Position numbers and translations under genes: made by a program. From contig JAHDVF020000208.1 in the NCBI GenBank assembly GCA_022606425.2, positions 1,288,501 to 1,352,500 on the forward strand: a stretch of 64,000 nt of DNA, given 5' to 3'. The DNA comes from Lepidostoma basale. Its lineage: Eukaryota > Arthropoda > Insecta > Trichoptera > Lepidostomatidae. Every line of letters begins with the position of its first letter. Within the stretch, counting starts at the first letter, position 1. This document shows, piece by piece, positions 13,510-23,929 of this stretch. The notes beneath the pieces are model-generated. The model did not search any database. It was given only the letters and a program-made list of their open reading frames with translations, and was not told the origin of the DNA.

Positions 13510-13950
13510 TACAACATGACGATCTCCATCGAAAAAACAAAATGTATGACCTTTTCCAAAACACCCAAAACATGTAACCTGGTTATAGAAAATCAACCCA
13601 TAGAACAGGTCAGAACCTTCAAGTATCTAGGCATAGAGCTGGTGGGGGGAGCTGATCTGGGAGCAGTGTCTTACTGAGGGATCGCGTGAGGAACACCAGA
13701 ATTAGAGGTATGTGAGGTTGAGGATATTTTAAGATGGAGCAGACAGCGAAAAAGGGACTTGTACGGTCATGTTCAAATAATGGACTCCACCAGAATCCCC
13801 TATATTGCATTGCATAATCAACCTCATGGGACTCGTCTGGAAGACCTCCTAAAAGATGGAAGGACAGCTGGGAATCTACCTCACAGGAGGAGCAACTCTC
13901 TGGAGAACAGACCACATAGGTCTACAATAAGAAAGAAGAAGAAGAAGTAT
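13510..13950 (+). pseudogene. LINE-B fragment with (GAA)n end
   Basis: Starts inside the RT region (MTISIEKTKCMTFSKTPK, then YLGIELVGGA), skips to LRDRVRNTRIRG and ends in the family's C-terminus GRPPKRWKDSW/STSQEEQ, followed by AAGAAGAAGAAG. Several frameshifts. The same C-terminus recurs at 16.8 and 24.4 kb. Confidence 0.75.
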
Positions 13951-13994
13951 AATAGACCAACTGAATATTAATTATCTAACACTTATTAAAATGT

Positions 13995-14298
13995 GTTTAT
14001 TAGATAATCCATCGTTTTGGCGGAAACTCTTTGATATTTCGACATAAGTATCACTGTTTAATTGAAACACTTTTATGGAATATCACAATTGATTTAATTT
14101 TTATGAAATTGTTGCTGCAGCTGTTTTGCTAACCAATGTAAGCATCATCAGGTATTACACTCAACAGTTGATTTTAACACGTGATACTAAAATTGGTTAG
14201 CGAAACATCTGTCGCATCTATATCATAAAATTTAAATCAATTGTAATATTAACTTATCGAAAGCTAAGGCATTAACACTGTGGAATTCCATAGTAATA
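13995..14298. repeat. H3 foldback with diverging motifs
   Basis: Minus-strand motif 14117-14151 (CTGATGA, T, GCT..AGC stem II, then AAAA instead of GAAA) and plus-strand motif 14181-14215 (CTAA..TTAG stem II, CGAAAC, ATCTGTCG). Flanked by inverted AATTGATTTAA sequences. A landmark ATGGAATTCCACAG (reversed) lies at 14283. Confidence 0.65.
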
Positions 14299-14302
14299 CA
14301 CT

Positions 14303-14530
14303 TAGGAAATTGAAAATTACTTTTTTTTATCATCCACAAAATATTTAAAAAGGTGTAAATATATAATAAAAACTAAACAATAATTTAAATTTAAAAATCA
14401 AACTGGGCTTATTGTTATAAGTCCTATTAATTATTTTTTATCAGTAAGAATAGATGGAGGTATCCTCCGAAAAATGTCGTGTTTTTAATTATTTTGTGGA
14501 TAATAAACTTTTTTTTTTCAATTTCCTAAT
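14303..14530. repeat. AT-rich inverted repeat
   Basis: TAGGAAATTGAAAATTAC with ATCATCCACAAAAT (14301-14341) is matched inverted by ATTTTGTGGATAATAAAC to TTTCAATTTCCTA (14491-14528). Spacer about 150 nt, no gene. Confidence 0.6.
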
Positions 14531-14737
14531 TGTATTAATTGTGATATAATATAACAGTGTTTCAATTAAATAGTTTAAAATGTATTTACGTTAATTTCAC
14601 ATATTCATTATAAATGTCGCCAAATGCAACTTCAATAATACTTAATATTCATGAAAACGTCAGTTTTCTAGAACTTTTATAACATTTCATTGGAATTGCG
14701 TGTTTTGCTTCTTTGACTATTCACATTTTGCGAAGCA

Positions 14738-14945
14738 TCTTCTTCTTCAGCCTTTTTCCCTCTACTGCACTTCCATTTTCCTTTACTCGTCTCTGTCTTG
14801 ACCATCCTGCATCCAGGTCGTTCCAGCTATTCGGTCAATATAGTCAATCCAACTTTTTTGTGGTCTCCCAACACTCCATTTCTTTGTCTTAGGCCTGAAG
14901 TGTTTTCGATGTTCATCGGGTACTGCCATGTCTTACTATATGTCC
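14738..14945 (-). pseudogene. LINE-E-like 3' fragment
   Basis: Begins with TCTTCTTCTTC (reverse of a (GAA)n tail). The minus strand carries a broken C-terminal region containing a WMQDGQDRDE-like segment and a GRPQKSW-like motif. Resembles the fragment at 45985-46260. Confidence 0.55.
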
Positions 14946-15406
14946 ATTTATAACAATAATTATTCGAAAATACACATGTTTTAAAATACAAATAACTTAC
15001 TGATTCCGCTACACATTCGATATAAAGGTTACACTCTTAATTTATTGAACAGCTAAAGTTAACAAGGACATTAAACCCCAACGAAGATAGCACTTATCAC
15101 TGAATAAATACTCTGATCCGCTTCTTAATGTATTTATGTTACGATACCGAATTAGATTCTTCGAACTATTGATTATGTTTTCTAATATTGCAAATGTAGA
15201 CGAGATGAGTACAATCAATTAAGTTAACGAAACATCGAAGAAAAATATGAAGTACTCAAAAGTATTAATGTACAATTCAAATATTTAAAATTCAGTATGA
15301 AATGAAATTAATTTAACAACGTTTCTTTTTGACTGGTGTTCGGGGGTAACTAAGGCCTACGAGAAGACGGCCCCTACATACACAACACCAACTTAATTAA
15401 AAAATA

Positions 15407-15438
15407 AACATGTTTCGGACACAGAAGCCCTTCATCAG
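15407..15438 (-). ncRNA. hammerhead-like motif H5
   Basis: Minus strand: CTGATGA, extra A, stem II GGGC-TTCTGT-GTCC, GAAA, then palindromic ACATGT and T as the cleavage-position base. The core matches CUGANGA..GAAA exactly except for the inserted A. Stem I is weak. A mutated copy (CTAATGA) lies at 54578-54609 within the same larger repeat (GTTGGTGTTG, AAAGAAAC.TTGTT). Confidence 0.6.
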
Positions 15439-15499
15439 TGATAAAGTATATAAATATTACAAATATTTTTAAACATATTTGTAATACACATTCGAAGTT

Positions 15500-15637
15500 G
15501 GAAAAATTAACGAACGTGCATGTTACGATGTATAAATGTGGAGGAATCAAGAGAGGTATGTCAGGACAGAACGGTATGGCGGTCCATCCTCTCTGCCTAC
15601 CCCTCCGGGGAAACAGCGTGATGGTTAGTTAGTTAGT
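15500..15637 (+). pseudogene. LINE-A 3'-end fragment
   Basis: From an NRRACMTRCMNVEE-like region (TTAACGAACGTGCATGTTACG) to CCCCTCCGGGGAAACAGCGTGATGG in two pieces, with tail TTAGTTAGTTAG. Confidence 0.8.
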
Positions 15638-15854
15638 TTTAAAATAATCGTTAAAGTATGCAGTTTTGGCAGATATGAAAAAGAAATCGTAATGTTTGTG
15701 CTTTTGTTATAACAAATATTTTCAAATTTGGTTATTTCAAATTATTCTAAAATCAAGTTTTTATAAGAAACACCTTACGCACCTTTCTAATGTGTATAAT
15801 ATCAAACAATATTATGATTAAATTATAGTAAGAAGTCAATTCTTGGTGGTTTTA

Positions 15855-15935
15855 TAGCCCTGAGGAAGCTCGTCACAGTGTGAAACCGGTTGTCCTTACT
15901 AAAAATAAAGTGTTTTAAAAAAGCCTTTAATGTTT
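15855..15935 (+). repeat. H6 single motif, degenerate stem II
   Basis: AGCCCTGAGGAAGCTCG then CACAGTGTGAAACCGGTTG: core CTGAGGA, extra A, imperfect stem II, GAAA, ACCGGT. The tail resembles that of the 54.2-kb copies. Confidence 0.5.
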
Positions 15936-16049
15936 TTTTATTATAATTATTATGTATTATTTAACCGTGTAAACAAGAATTCAAAATATGTTAAATTGTT
16001 TCAAAATACTCGTAATACTTTTTTTCTCTTGCCCATTAATTATTGTTAT

Positions 16050-16220
16050 CAATGGTTTCTTATTCCACCGTACCTACGAGTAGATGCTTCGAATATTAAA
16101 TATCGTGTCTTCGGCATCGCATATTCAGCTGTGTGGAATAGACTGTTCTATATAATTCGAAGTTCAGATAACGAAAAAGATTTCAAAAGCTCTATCAAAA
16201 GTTTATTTAATTCAGAATAG
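16050..16220 (+). pseudogene. possible LINE/RT relic
   Basis: Short frame with YRVFGIAYSAVWNRLFYIIR, then FKSSIKSLFNSE and a stop. The pattern (tryptophan-asparagine, then an FKS..K..L end) resembles the C-terminal tail of some jockey/CR1-type RT proteins. Weak evidence. Confidence 0.3.
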
Positions 16221-16819
16221 CTTTCTAAATGTCAATCAAACCTTACAGTAAATCTCTCGGGAAAATGGCGATAGAAGATTTATCATCATAATAGAAGAAA
16301 AAGTATACAACAATGAATTAAAATTAATACAGATAAACCCAAAAACAGTTAATTTAACAATTAATGTCATGCTTAATGAAAATTTATATATTATTATACG
16401 ATTTCATACATCGTCTAAGAGCAAGTGAGCAATCATTCACGTTTATGCAATAAACGTTTATATGCAAATGTTCAGCTCAAAGCGGATAAACAATATAGAC
16501 GGAAAATTTTCAGGCACGTAATGTAAACATGAGTACAATAATTTATATACCCTGTGTGTACTCAACAAGTATCTTAGTGATCCGTGCGTTATCAATGTGT
16601 TAGTTTAATACAGTTTGTAGTATACGGGTACAACAATGCTGGTGTACCATCTTATAAGGGTTGTAATTATTTTCTTTAGGTGGGTACATTAATACGTGTT
16701 CTTTACATTCTTCTGAACGTCACGTATCTAATTTTAATGTTGCTGCTATACTGAATATTGTTTCTTGAACAATGATGTAAAACTCCATATTAAAAATGAA
16801 TACAAATGAAAACATCTCG

Positions 16820-17017
16820 GTGAAAACATCAGCGGTCATGTTCAAAGAATGGACACCGCCAGACTCCCCTATATTGCACTACATAATCAGCCTTATGGGA
16901 CTAGTCCTCGTGGAAGACCTCCTAAAAGATGGAAGGACAGCTGGGAGTCTACCTCACAGGAGGAGCAACACTCTGGAGAACAGACCACATAGGTCTACAA
17001 CAAGGAAGAAGAAGAAG
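16820..17017 (+). pseudogene. LINE-B C-terminal fragment with (GAA)n end
   Basis: Encodes HVQRMDTARLPYIALHNQP-like sequence, then GRPPKRWKDSW and STSQEEQHSGEQ, ending in AAGAAGAAGAAG. Truncated at the 5' side and joined to an H2-type terminal sequence (ATGATGTAAAACTCCATA at 16771). Confidence 0.78.
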
Positions 17018-17039
17018 AAGACATATTTCGTATGTATAA

Positions 17040-17107
17040 TGCATTATCAAATGTACATTTGACATTTGATAATGCCTTGGACAGGCCAAACATGTGGTTT
17101 TCATTCG
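17040..17107 (+). repeat. H2 single motif
   Basis: TTGATAATGCCTTGGACAGG then CCAAACATGTGG: GCCTT..AGGC stem II, CAAAC in place of GAAAC, ACATGT; ends in TTTTCATTCG as in other H2 copies. Confidence 0.5.
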
Positions 17108-17175
17108 TATGCATTATGTAATTAATAAACATAATACTTATTTTTAAACGAATTCATAATTTATTACATAATAAA

Positions 17176-17218
17176 CACCTGATGATGTCAACATAGGTTG
17201 ACGAAACAGCTGTCGCGT
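17176..17218 (+). ncRNA. hammerhead-like motif H3, best core in window
   Basis: CTGATGA (17179-17185), extra T, stem II GTCAAC-ATAG-GTTGAC with six perfect pairs (17187-17202), GAAA (17203-17206), stem III as the palindrome ACAGCTGT (17206-17213), then C at the cleavage position (17214). Stem I is short: C17178/G17215 and two further pairs around one mismatch. All core residues of CUGANGA..GAAA are present; the inserted T and the tiny stem III are the departures from the classic fold. A 110-nt tail follows to about 17325 (CAAAACAATGGA). Confidence 0.65.
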
Positions 17219-17429
17219 AAAAAAAATACAATTGTGATACAAAAAACAAAGTTATTTAATCTATCAGTTTAAAATGTTAAGGTATCATAGTGTTTCAGCC
17301 AAAACAATGGAATTTATAATCATTTCAATGAATAATCTCCAAGTTTAATTGCTAGCTAAAAACATATTCAAAGAGCGGCTATTTATTCATTTTTTCAATT
17401 AGTATTGGGGTCGGTTGTACAGGTTAATC

Positions 17430-17720
17430 TTGAAAAATTCACAAGTGCAACCAAATCTACATAGATGGCTGATTGAAACTGACACGTGAAGATAGATATG
17501 GATTTTGAAGTATATATACATCTTCCAAAAATTTGTCATGCATGATCATAATAACAAAGGTGGAATGGGGAATGTTGTAATTACATAAAGCGTGCGCTTA
17601 ACCCAACCAATGACAGGTCATAAGTCCTGTAAACACCTTGATCATCCATGTTCAGTTTCCAGTTTGCGTCTTCGTCTCTATTGAGATACAACTAAAAAAT
17701 AGTATTGATTTATTATTCTG
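17430..17720. repeat. repeat X, copy 1
   Basis: Contains GGTGGAATGGGGAATGTTGT, AATTACATAAAGCGTGCGC, then CACCTTGATCATCCATG and CTTCGTCTCTATTGAGATAC. Matches 57200-57470 at high identity. No coding capacity or known family recognised. Confidence 0.7.
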
Positions 17721-17999
17721 ACTTTTAAGTAAAGCATATACAAATAGAAGAATAAAAGAAACTTTTATGAATAGACTGATTGATAAAAAAAATTAAGGCA
17801 ATAATAGAAAAATATTATTGGTGAGCTATTTGATTCGAGACAATATTTATAGCCTTAAATCTTTATTACCAATGTTTTCTTCCTTTCATTAGATATTAGT
17901 TATTTTGAAAGAAATGTTTGAGTAATATATTGAATGTATGATAATACACTATGAAAATAAATAATAAAAACTGGATTTTTTTAATGTATCATATATTTA

Positions 18000-18245
18000 G
18001 TTAAATTCTAATTTTATTTATAGCTTCGACCGGTTTCGACAGCTCGCTGCCGTCTTGTGAACACCACTTTTCCAATCGTGCTGCTATAAGTTTTATTATA
18101 ATTTATGGAAATGACATGTTTCGCCTGTCTAAGGCATTATCATTGGCCATCTTCTGGAAACCACTTTTCCATCGGAGCTGCGAGCGAGCTGCCGAAACCG
18201 ATCGGAGCCATAAACATAAGTGGAGTTTATCTATATCTATTATAT
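18000..18245. repeat. cluster of three H motifs
   Basis: Minus-strand H1 type at 18029-18055 (CGACCGGTTTCGACAGC), minus-strand H2 at 18111-18145 (GACATGTTTCGCC, AAGGCATTATCA), plus-strand H1-like at 18170-18210 (CGAGCGAGCTGCCGAAACC). All are degenerate in the CTGANGA segment. Confidence 0.55.
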
Positions 18246-18663
18246 ATTAAAAAAAACATATATTCATTATTTACTATGAACTTTTACCATGAAATTTCAA
18301 TTAACAAAATACCGAGTGTTCACTGAGATGAATGCAATCTATTTGAGATTGTTAGAACAAGGTTATGCATTTTTATTTATTTATGAAATGATTTGCTCTA
18401 GAATCGGATTTGTGTTCGTGCTGTGTGAACAGCGCCGGGAAAGGGTAGCCCTGGTTAAATATTTAAACAGGCCTCGGGCTCCCTCCGATGTGCACTGCAC
18501 ACAGCGTGCACGCTTTCGCCATTTCCCTACATTCGCGGATTCATGCCCCAGTTGATTGGAGATAATGCTGTCCCCAAATCACTTACAACCGGTTCGCTTC
18601 TAACCGCCCAAAAGAGCAATGAAGATCTCTTAACAAATTTGTATTTTTATTAATTGTTCTTAA

Positions 18664-19566
18664 CTAACTAACTTACCATCACGCCGTCTCCCCGGAGGGG
18701 TAGGCAGAAAGAATGGAACGCCACACTGTTCTGTCCTGACATACGTCTCTCGATTCCTCTACATTCATACATCTTGTCATGCACGCACGTCGATTTTTCC
18801 GACTCCTCACGTGACCGACATTCAATATTTGATTGATTTGATCGTGCCACGTTTTCCTCGGCCTTCCTCTATTTCTAGCTCCGTTCACGACGTTTACATA
18901 TACCTTCTTTACCGTTCTGTCTTCACTCATTCTTTCCATGTGTCCAAACCATCTTAATGACCCTTTCCTTATTTTGTTCATAACACTTTCATTCGCACCA
19001 CATTCACTTTTTATACTTGCATTTGTCACTCTATCATATACAGATTTGCCACACATTCGTCTTAGAGATCTCATTTCTACTGCATTTATTCTACTTTCAT
19101 CCTTCTTTTGCCAGTTCCATGCTTCACTTCCATACATAAGGGTCGGCACAAGAACACCATTGTGCACTGCCATCTTAGCTTTTTTGGATAGGCTTTTGTT
19201 TGCGATGACAACTTTAAGTGCACCATTTATTCTGTTGCCTGCCCCAACCCTTCTTTCAATATCCTTCTCCACCCTCCCATCCTTTGTAAACATACTTCCT
19301 AAATAAACAAATTCATCCACTTGTTCCAGATTTTCACCGTTTACACTAATGTTGCAGACTGTCATGCTTCCTTCTTTTTCGAAAATCATTACCTTAGACT
19401 TATTCACATTCATCATCAAATCGTATCGCTTGCATACCTCATACATACTAGACACCAGGGCTTGCAGTTCATGCTCGTTGTCTGCAAGTAGCACAGCGTC
19501 GTCCGCATACAACAAACAGCTTACTGACACACCTTCCATTTTTGCACCTGCTTCCAACCCTTTCAG
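18664..19566 (-). mobile_element. LINE-A, longest copy (RT C-terminal part)
   Basis: About 900 bp on the minus strand with one open frame of about 292 residues. It includes the reverse-transcriptase catalytic motif (LLYADDAVLLADNEHEL), then YLGSMFTKDGR, MAVHNGVLVPTLMYGSEAW, the RWFGHMERMSEDR region and the C-terminus LSAYPSGETA. The short 3' end carries the CTAA/TTAG repeat tail. Flanking 14-bp repeats TTAATTGTTCTTAA at 18650-18663 and 19567-19580 are a perfect target-site duplication, showing a clean and fairly young 5'-truncated insertion. It lacks the endonuclease and most of the RT, so it is not autonomous. Confidence 0.92.
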
Positions 19567-19599
19567 TTAATTGTTCTTAAACAATGAATATTAATAAAT

Positions 19600-19876
19600 T
19601 CATACAAATGAAAACGACTGTTTTCTAGAAGATTTATTATTTTGATGTGAATGACATGTTTTGACTTTCTAAGGCATTATCAAATGTAACATTTGTTAAT
19701 ACGAATGAAAACATCTATTTTACAGAAGTTTTATTATATTTTTAGGTAAGTGACATGTATCGCTTTTCTAAGGCATTATCAAATGTAACATTTGTTAATG
19801 CCTTAGAAAAGCGATACATGTCACTTACCTAAAAATATAATAAAACTTCTGTAAAATAGATGTTTTCATTCGTATT
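19600..19876. repeat. H2 foldback with 88-nt arms plus partial copy
   Basis: 19698-19876 is an almost perfect hairpin (3-nt loop at 19786-19788, one mismatch seen) running from AATACGAATGAAAAC to the reverse. Stem-II element CCTTAGAAAAG, but GATAC replaces GAAAC in both arms. A half copy, 19605-19697, precedes it directly. Confidence 0.85.
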
Positions 19877-20017
19877 TATTTTAATTTTGATCCGAATTTT
19901 ATTTCTTTTTCATCAAAACCAACATTTTTGGCATAACAATACTAATAATAAATAATGACTGTCCTCGCGGCTCGCCCCGTCCTCCAGCGACGACTCTTCT
20001 CTACTCTGCCCTATCGC

Positions 20018-20812
20018 TTAACCTTTAACGTACCGTGTTCAAAACAAAACGCTCGCTCCCATGTGGTCAATTCAGTTTACCGCTAACTTTATCTAAATAT
20101 CAAGCATATGACTCGATGAATCAAAATTTAATTTATGTCATCTTGTAGGGAATTTCATTAGAAATAGATCGATATCTATAACATACATGGATTATTTGAA
20201 AAACATATCATTATTAATTTTTTTCTGGAACCATGCGATTTCTGACATGGAATGCGTCACAGCATATGAGCAACTGACACCAAGTATGAACTTGTCTCGC
20301 CCCGCCGCGCCGCGCCGCGGCCGTGGCGCCAAAATTTTACGTATGATAAAGGCACCCAGGCAAAATGTATAGTACGTTCAAGACAACGAGTACGTATTAA
20401 TATTTGTCCCTTTTGGTAAAGTGTTAATATTTTCACAGTTCTGATATTATTAAGTTGCGTGCTGCGTTTCCGTCCACAGTCGGTATTATTACGTACCTAT
20501 GAGAAAAGGCCAAACATATAATTTATAATACGTTCAAAACAGCGAGTAAGTATTTGTCACTTTTGATAAAGTTGTAAATATTAGCAAAACAAATTCTACC
20601 TTAACACGAATGAAGGTGAGGGCAGTCTTAAAAATTTTTTTTTTGGTGATGAAGGAAGTAATTTTTTGCTTTTTTTTTTATTACGAAATATTGAGAACAC
20701 TTCAATGGAGGATTACATTTTTTTTATAATATTAGGGTCCATAGGTTTTAAGAAAATCAACTTTAAATTGGCAGTGGAAACTCAATTGACCACATGGCAA
20801 CGCGACGGTTAA
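20018..20812. mobile_element. TTAA-flanked non-autonomous element (repeat Y)
   Basis: Bounded by TTAA at 20018 (or 20025) and 20809. The ends share, in inverted orientation, CCATGTGGTCAATT followed by AGTTT. The interior holds two direct repeats of about 60 bp (20371 and 20529, beginning ACGTTCAA.ACA.CGAGTA). A second copy of 20393-20812 lies inverted at 63583-64000. TTAA flanks suggest a piggyBac-type mechanism; this is inference. Confidence 0.65.
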
Positions 20813-20819
20813 CAATGTT

Positions 20820-21660
20820 TTGCCATGTTATGTACACGTATTTTAAAAGCTAAGTTAATTTTTTTTTTTACATTATATATTATAAAGCTATGTTAATCTG
20901 TCAAGTTAATTAAAATTGCAATATTTCGTTTTTCAAGCTTACTTCCTGCAGAATGCTAAAAGTATCGATTTCAAAATTAAAACAAAACATATTCTGGAAT
21001 GTTTTTAAAAGATTCATCAAATATAATTTGAATGAATTCATCGCTAACGATATATCTTTTTTAAATATATCATTGTATAAAAACGCATTTTTTAATTGAC
21101 CGACCGGTTTTATACGAACCGGCGCGGCGTAAACCTACCCATCACTAATTGCAGCATTTGAGCGGCGGTAGTCATCCCTTTTAATTGTCTTACTTTAGCG
21201 GTGAATTTGGTCAATCAAATGTTATCCCACGAGGCCAACATAAGCTTGTACAGTCCGCTCCATTAACATTATTAGACAAACATTGTAGAATATTCATTTC
21301 ATGCGATTGATTGCACCGACAAGATAAATTAGGCGTATTGTTTTAGGCGTAAAAGAATAATTTGGATTTTCTGCGAAATCGGAAATCTTGAGATCAATAG
21401 GTAAACTATAGAAATCTAAGGATTTTACTGAAATTATGTGGTGGAAATCTATCTGTCTTGAATTATGACTTTCTTCTTCTGTTTTCTTTGTGACTGGTTT
21501 TATAGGACGTTACTCTTATCGACATAGTTGATATAGGTATTATATAAATTAACACCTTAAAATATTTGTGTTTTACCAGCCATATTTAATAGAGAAATAC
21601 AGCCGAAACAGGCTTAAACTGTGGTTAGAATTTGACAAACATAAATATAAATCTTGGTAT
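20820..21660. other. no gene seen
   Basis: AT-rich. 21100-21260 is GC-richer (GGCGCGGCGTAAACC) and could be a conserved noncoding block. Confidence 0.3.
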
Positions 21661-21663
21661 CAC

Positions 21664-21930
21664 GCAAACCATCACGCCGTCTCCCCGAATGGGTAGGCAG
21701 AAATAATGGACTGTCACACTTTTCTTTCCTGACATATTTCTCTCGCTTCCTCAACAGTCATGCACGCGCGTCGATTGTAATTGTAATCAACGACTGAAAA
21801 AAACGTCGTAGTGCATGAAACGATGTAAGAATATTGAAGAAGCGAGGGAAGATTATCATGAAATAACAGTGTGACGGTCTATTATTTCCGCCTATTCCTT
21901 CGAGAAGATGGCGTGATGGTTAGGTTGTTA
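21664..21930. pseudogene. two LINE-A 3' ends in inverted array, tails outward
   Basis: Left part (21664-21776) is a minus-strand LINE-A 3' end starting at CCATCACGCCGTCTCCCCG. Right part (about 21805-21930) is a plus-strand 3' end with CATGAAACGATG, AACAGTGTGACGG and GATGGCGTGATGGTTAG. The two 3' ends point away from each other. Both are mutated. Confidence 0.75.
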
Positions 21931-22665
21931 ATTAAAAAACCTTTTTTTTTAATTTGATCATTGGTCAAAGTACGTTAAACTTAAGTTAATGGAATGCACT
22001 TCCCTGATACTTGACATCTCATCGAGTTATATATCGCCCGTTATTTAATAAAATCAATATGGCGTAGCAATCAGTGCATTCTGTCATTTGCATTGATGAT
22101 TATATTATCAGCCTAAAATGGTTTCATCAACGCGAGTGGAAAATTCATAAAGCAAATTACGTCTCCGCCCCTTACGGAGGCAATTCAATCCCGCCTTTTA
22201 ATTTGACACCACCTTTGTGTCGCGTCAGGAACAGGTGACAATCAATATTACCCGCTTTGCTGATTAATAAAGGAAAACCTTCTTACTCCACATAAATTAC
22301 CAGCACCAATATGAAATGAGATTAGCGCTGTATTAATATTACGGCGCATAATTACAAACGTTGCGAAAATTTCCACCATATCAATTTTCCTTAATTAAAA
22401 TTTCGCATTTTTAGATGAGAATTTATCTAATCACAACAATCAATTAACAAAGTAATTTAACTTTTCTTGACTTGATTAAGTATTCCTTTACTATCATTTG
22501 ATATCTATAATATATCTAGGTTACTTATTTTATTTGTGTTTCGTAAAGTTTAACTTTGACCTTTCATTATTTAATAATATCAATTTAAATGGGTTATACC
22601 ACCTTGAGATTTTGACATTCGATTTATGATTTTTGGGCTAAATATAATATTAAAACTTTTAAGAA

Positions 22666-22900
22666 TATTTCGCCTCTTTGCGATAATAACGTGACATTTC
22701 GAAAATCGAATCCACCGTGTTCAACTTTATTTTCTACAAAAACATGGTATTTTTAAAGTGAAAAACAGAGAATTTATGAGGGAAAGAGACAACACAACAA
22801 TGGTATATTGTGTTGTCACGTTGTCTTTTTCAGACGGGTATCTTGTTTCATTTTTCAATTTTTCGAGATAACACGTTATTCTTGCAAAGAGGCGATTTGA
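22666..22900. repeat. foldback with no hammerhead core
   Basis: TTTCGCCTCTTTGCGATAAT at 22668 is matched inverted by CTTGCAAAGAGGCGATTT at 22880. An inner hairpin GACAACACAA/TTGTGTTGTC lies at 22788-22818. Diverged; function unknown. Confidence 0.65.
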
Positions 22901-22980
22901 ACAATCTCAACACATATTTTTTTTATACAACAGGTCGTTTTACTCAATTACTGTATGCAATTTGTTTTCACTATTATATT

Positions 22981-23143
22981 GATTTTCATGACATGTGATA
23001 GATAGCTTATCTATTACTATTTTATTGTCACGTTAATTCTAATCAGACCATAGATAGTGTGAGAATCACAGTGACATCGCCGTGGATAGAACCCGGGACC
23101 TCCGTTGTGGCAATCATAGCTCTTGCAACTCTGCCACGAAGGT
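22981..23143 (-). mobile_element. tRNA-derived SINE
   Basis: Minus strand: GACCTTCGTGGCAGAGTTGC, CGGGTTCTATCCACGGCGATG, then the shared tail ending ACATGTCATGAAAATC. Diverged from the copy at 58.9 kb. Confidence 0.8.
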
Positions 23144-23929
23144 CTTTATCTGATTACTATCTAAATTATTAACTAAGTTGAATAAATTTTTATTAAAAAC
23201 TGGCCCTTTTAGAGAACTTCTGTATCTATTATATATCTCCGGTATTTTTTAAATTTGTAAAAAATATTTTATTTACTTACTAATAGCGTAGGTACCTTAA
23301 AAAATGTTTTCCTAGTACCAAGATGAGTTTTGTACTATTTAATTACACATTTTCTATCCCCTGTGAATTATGTAAAGTTGAGAATTTTTAAATTAGGTTC
23401 TCCATGGCCGATATTAAAAGCTGTCAATAGCAATACAGCTAGTTAGCTTAATTATTCTAAAACTGTATTCATTAAAATTAAGAGGAATAAAAACAACTGT
23501 TATTCTCATGAAAGACGAGAGAAATAATAATTTAAATGTCAGCGTGGTCCCGCATTGCCTCCAATTAATTATTTCTATAAAACGATTTGTCCGGAGCTGT
23601 TTACAAATAGAACAGTTTTCCTTTTCGTGTCAAAGTTCAATACGTTGACGAAAGATTTTTTATGGGTACGACAAGCCTATTTAATTCAGACCTCGTTGGC
23701 CATCGGATGCTTTATTGATACGAATGGGATTATTATAGCCGAAAGACATTACTCACGATGTCGTAATAAGAGTAACAAAGTTATTTCAATTAAATGAACC
23801 CTTTCATGTTTTAAACTTTAATGCACACACATTGTACAACTAATAAAATCAGTTGATCAAATGGGTTCTTACCCACATATCATCGAATTAGCACTTGAGA
23901 ATATATATTTATTTGTGTTTAAGGATTTT

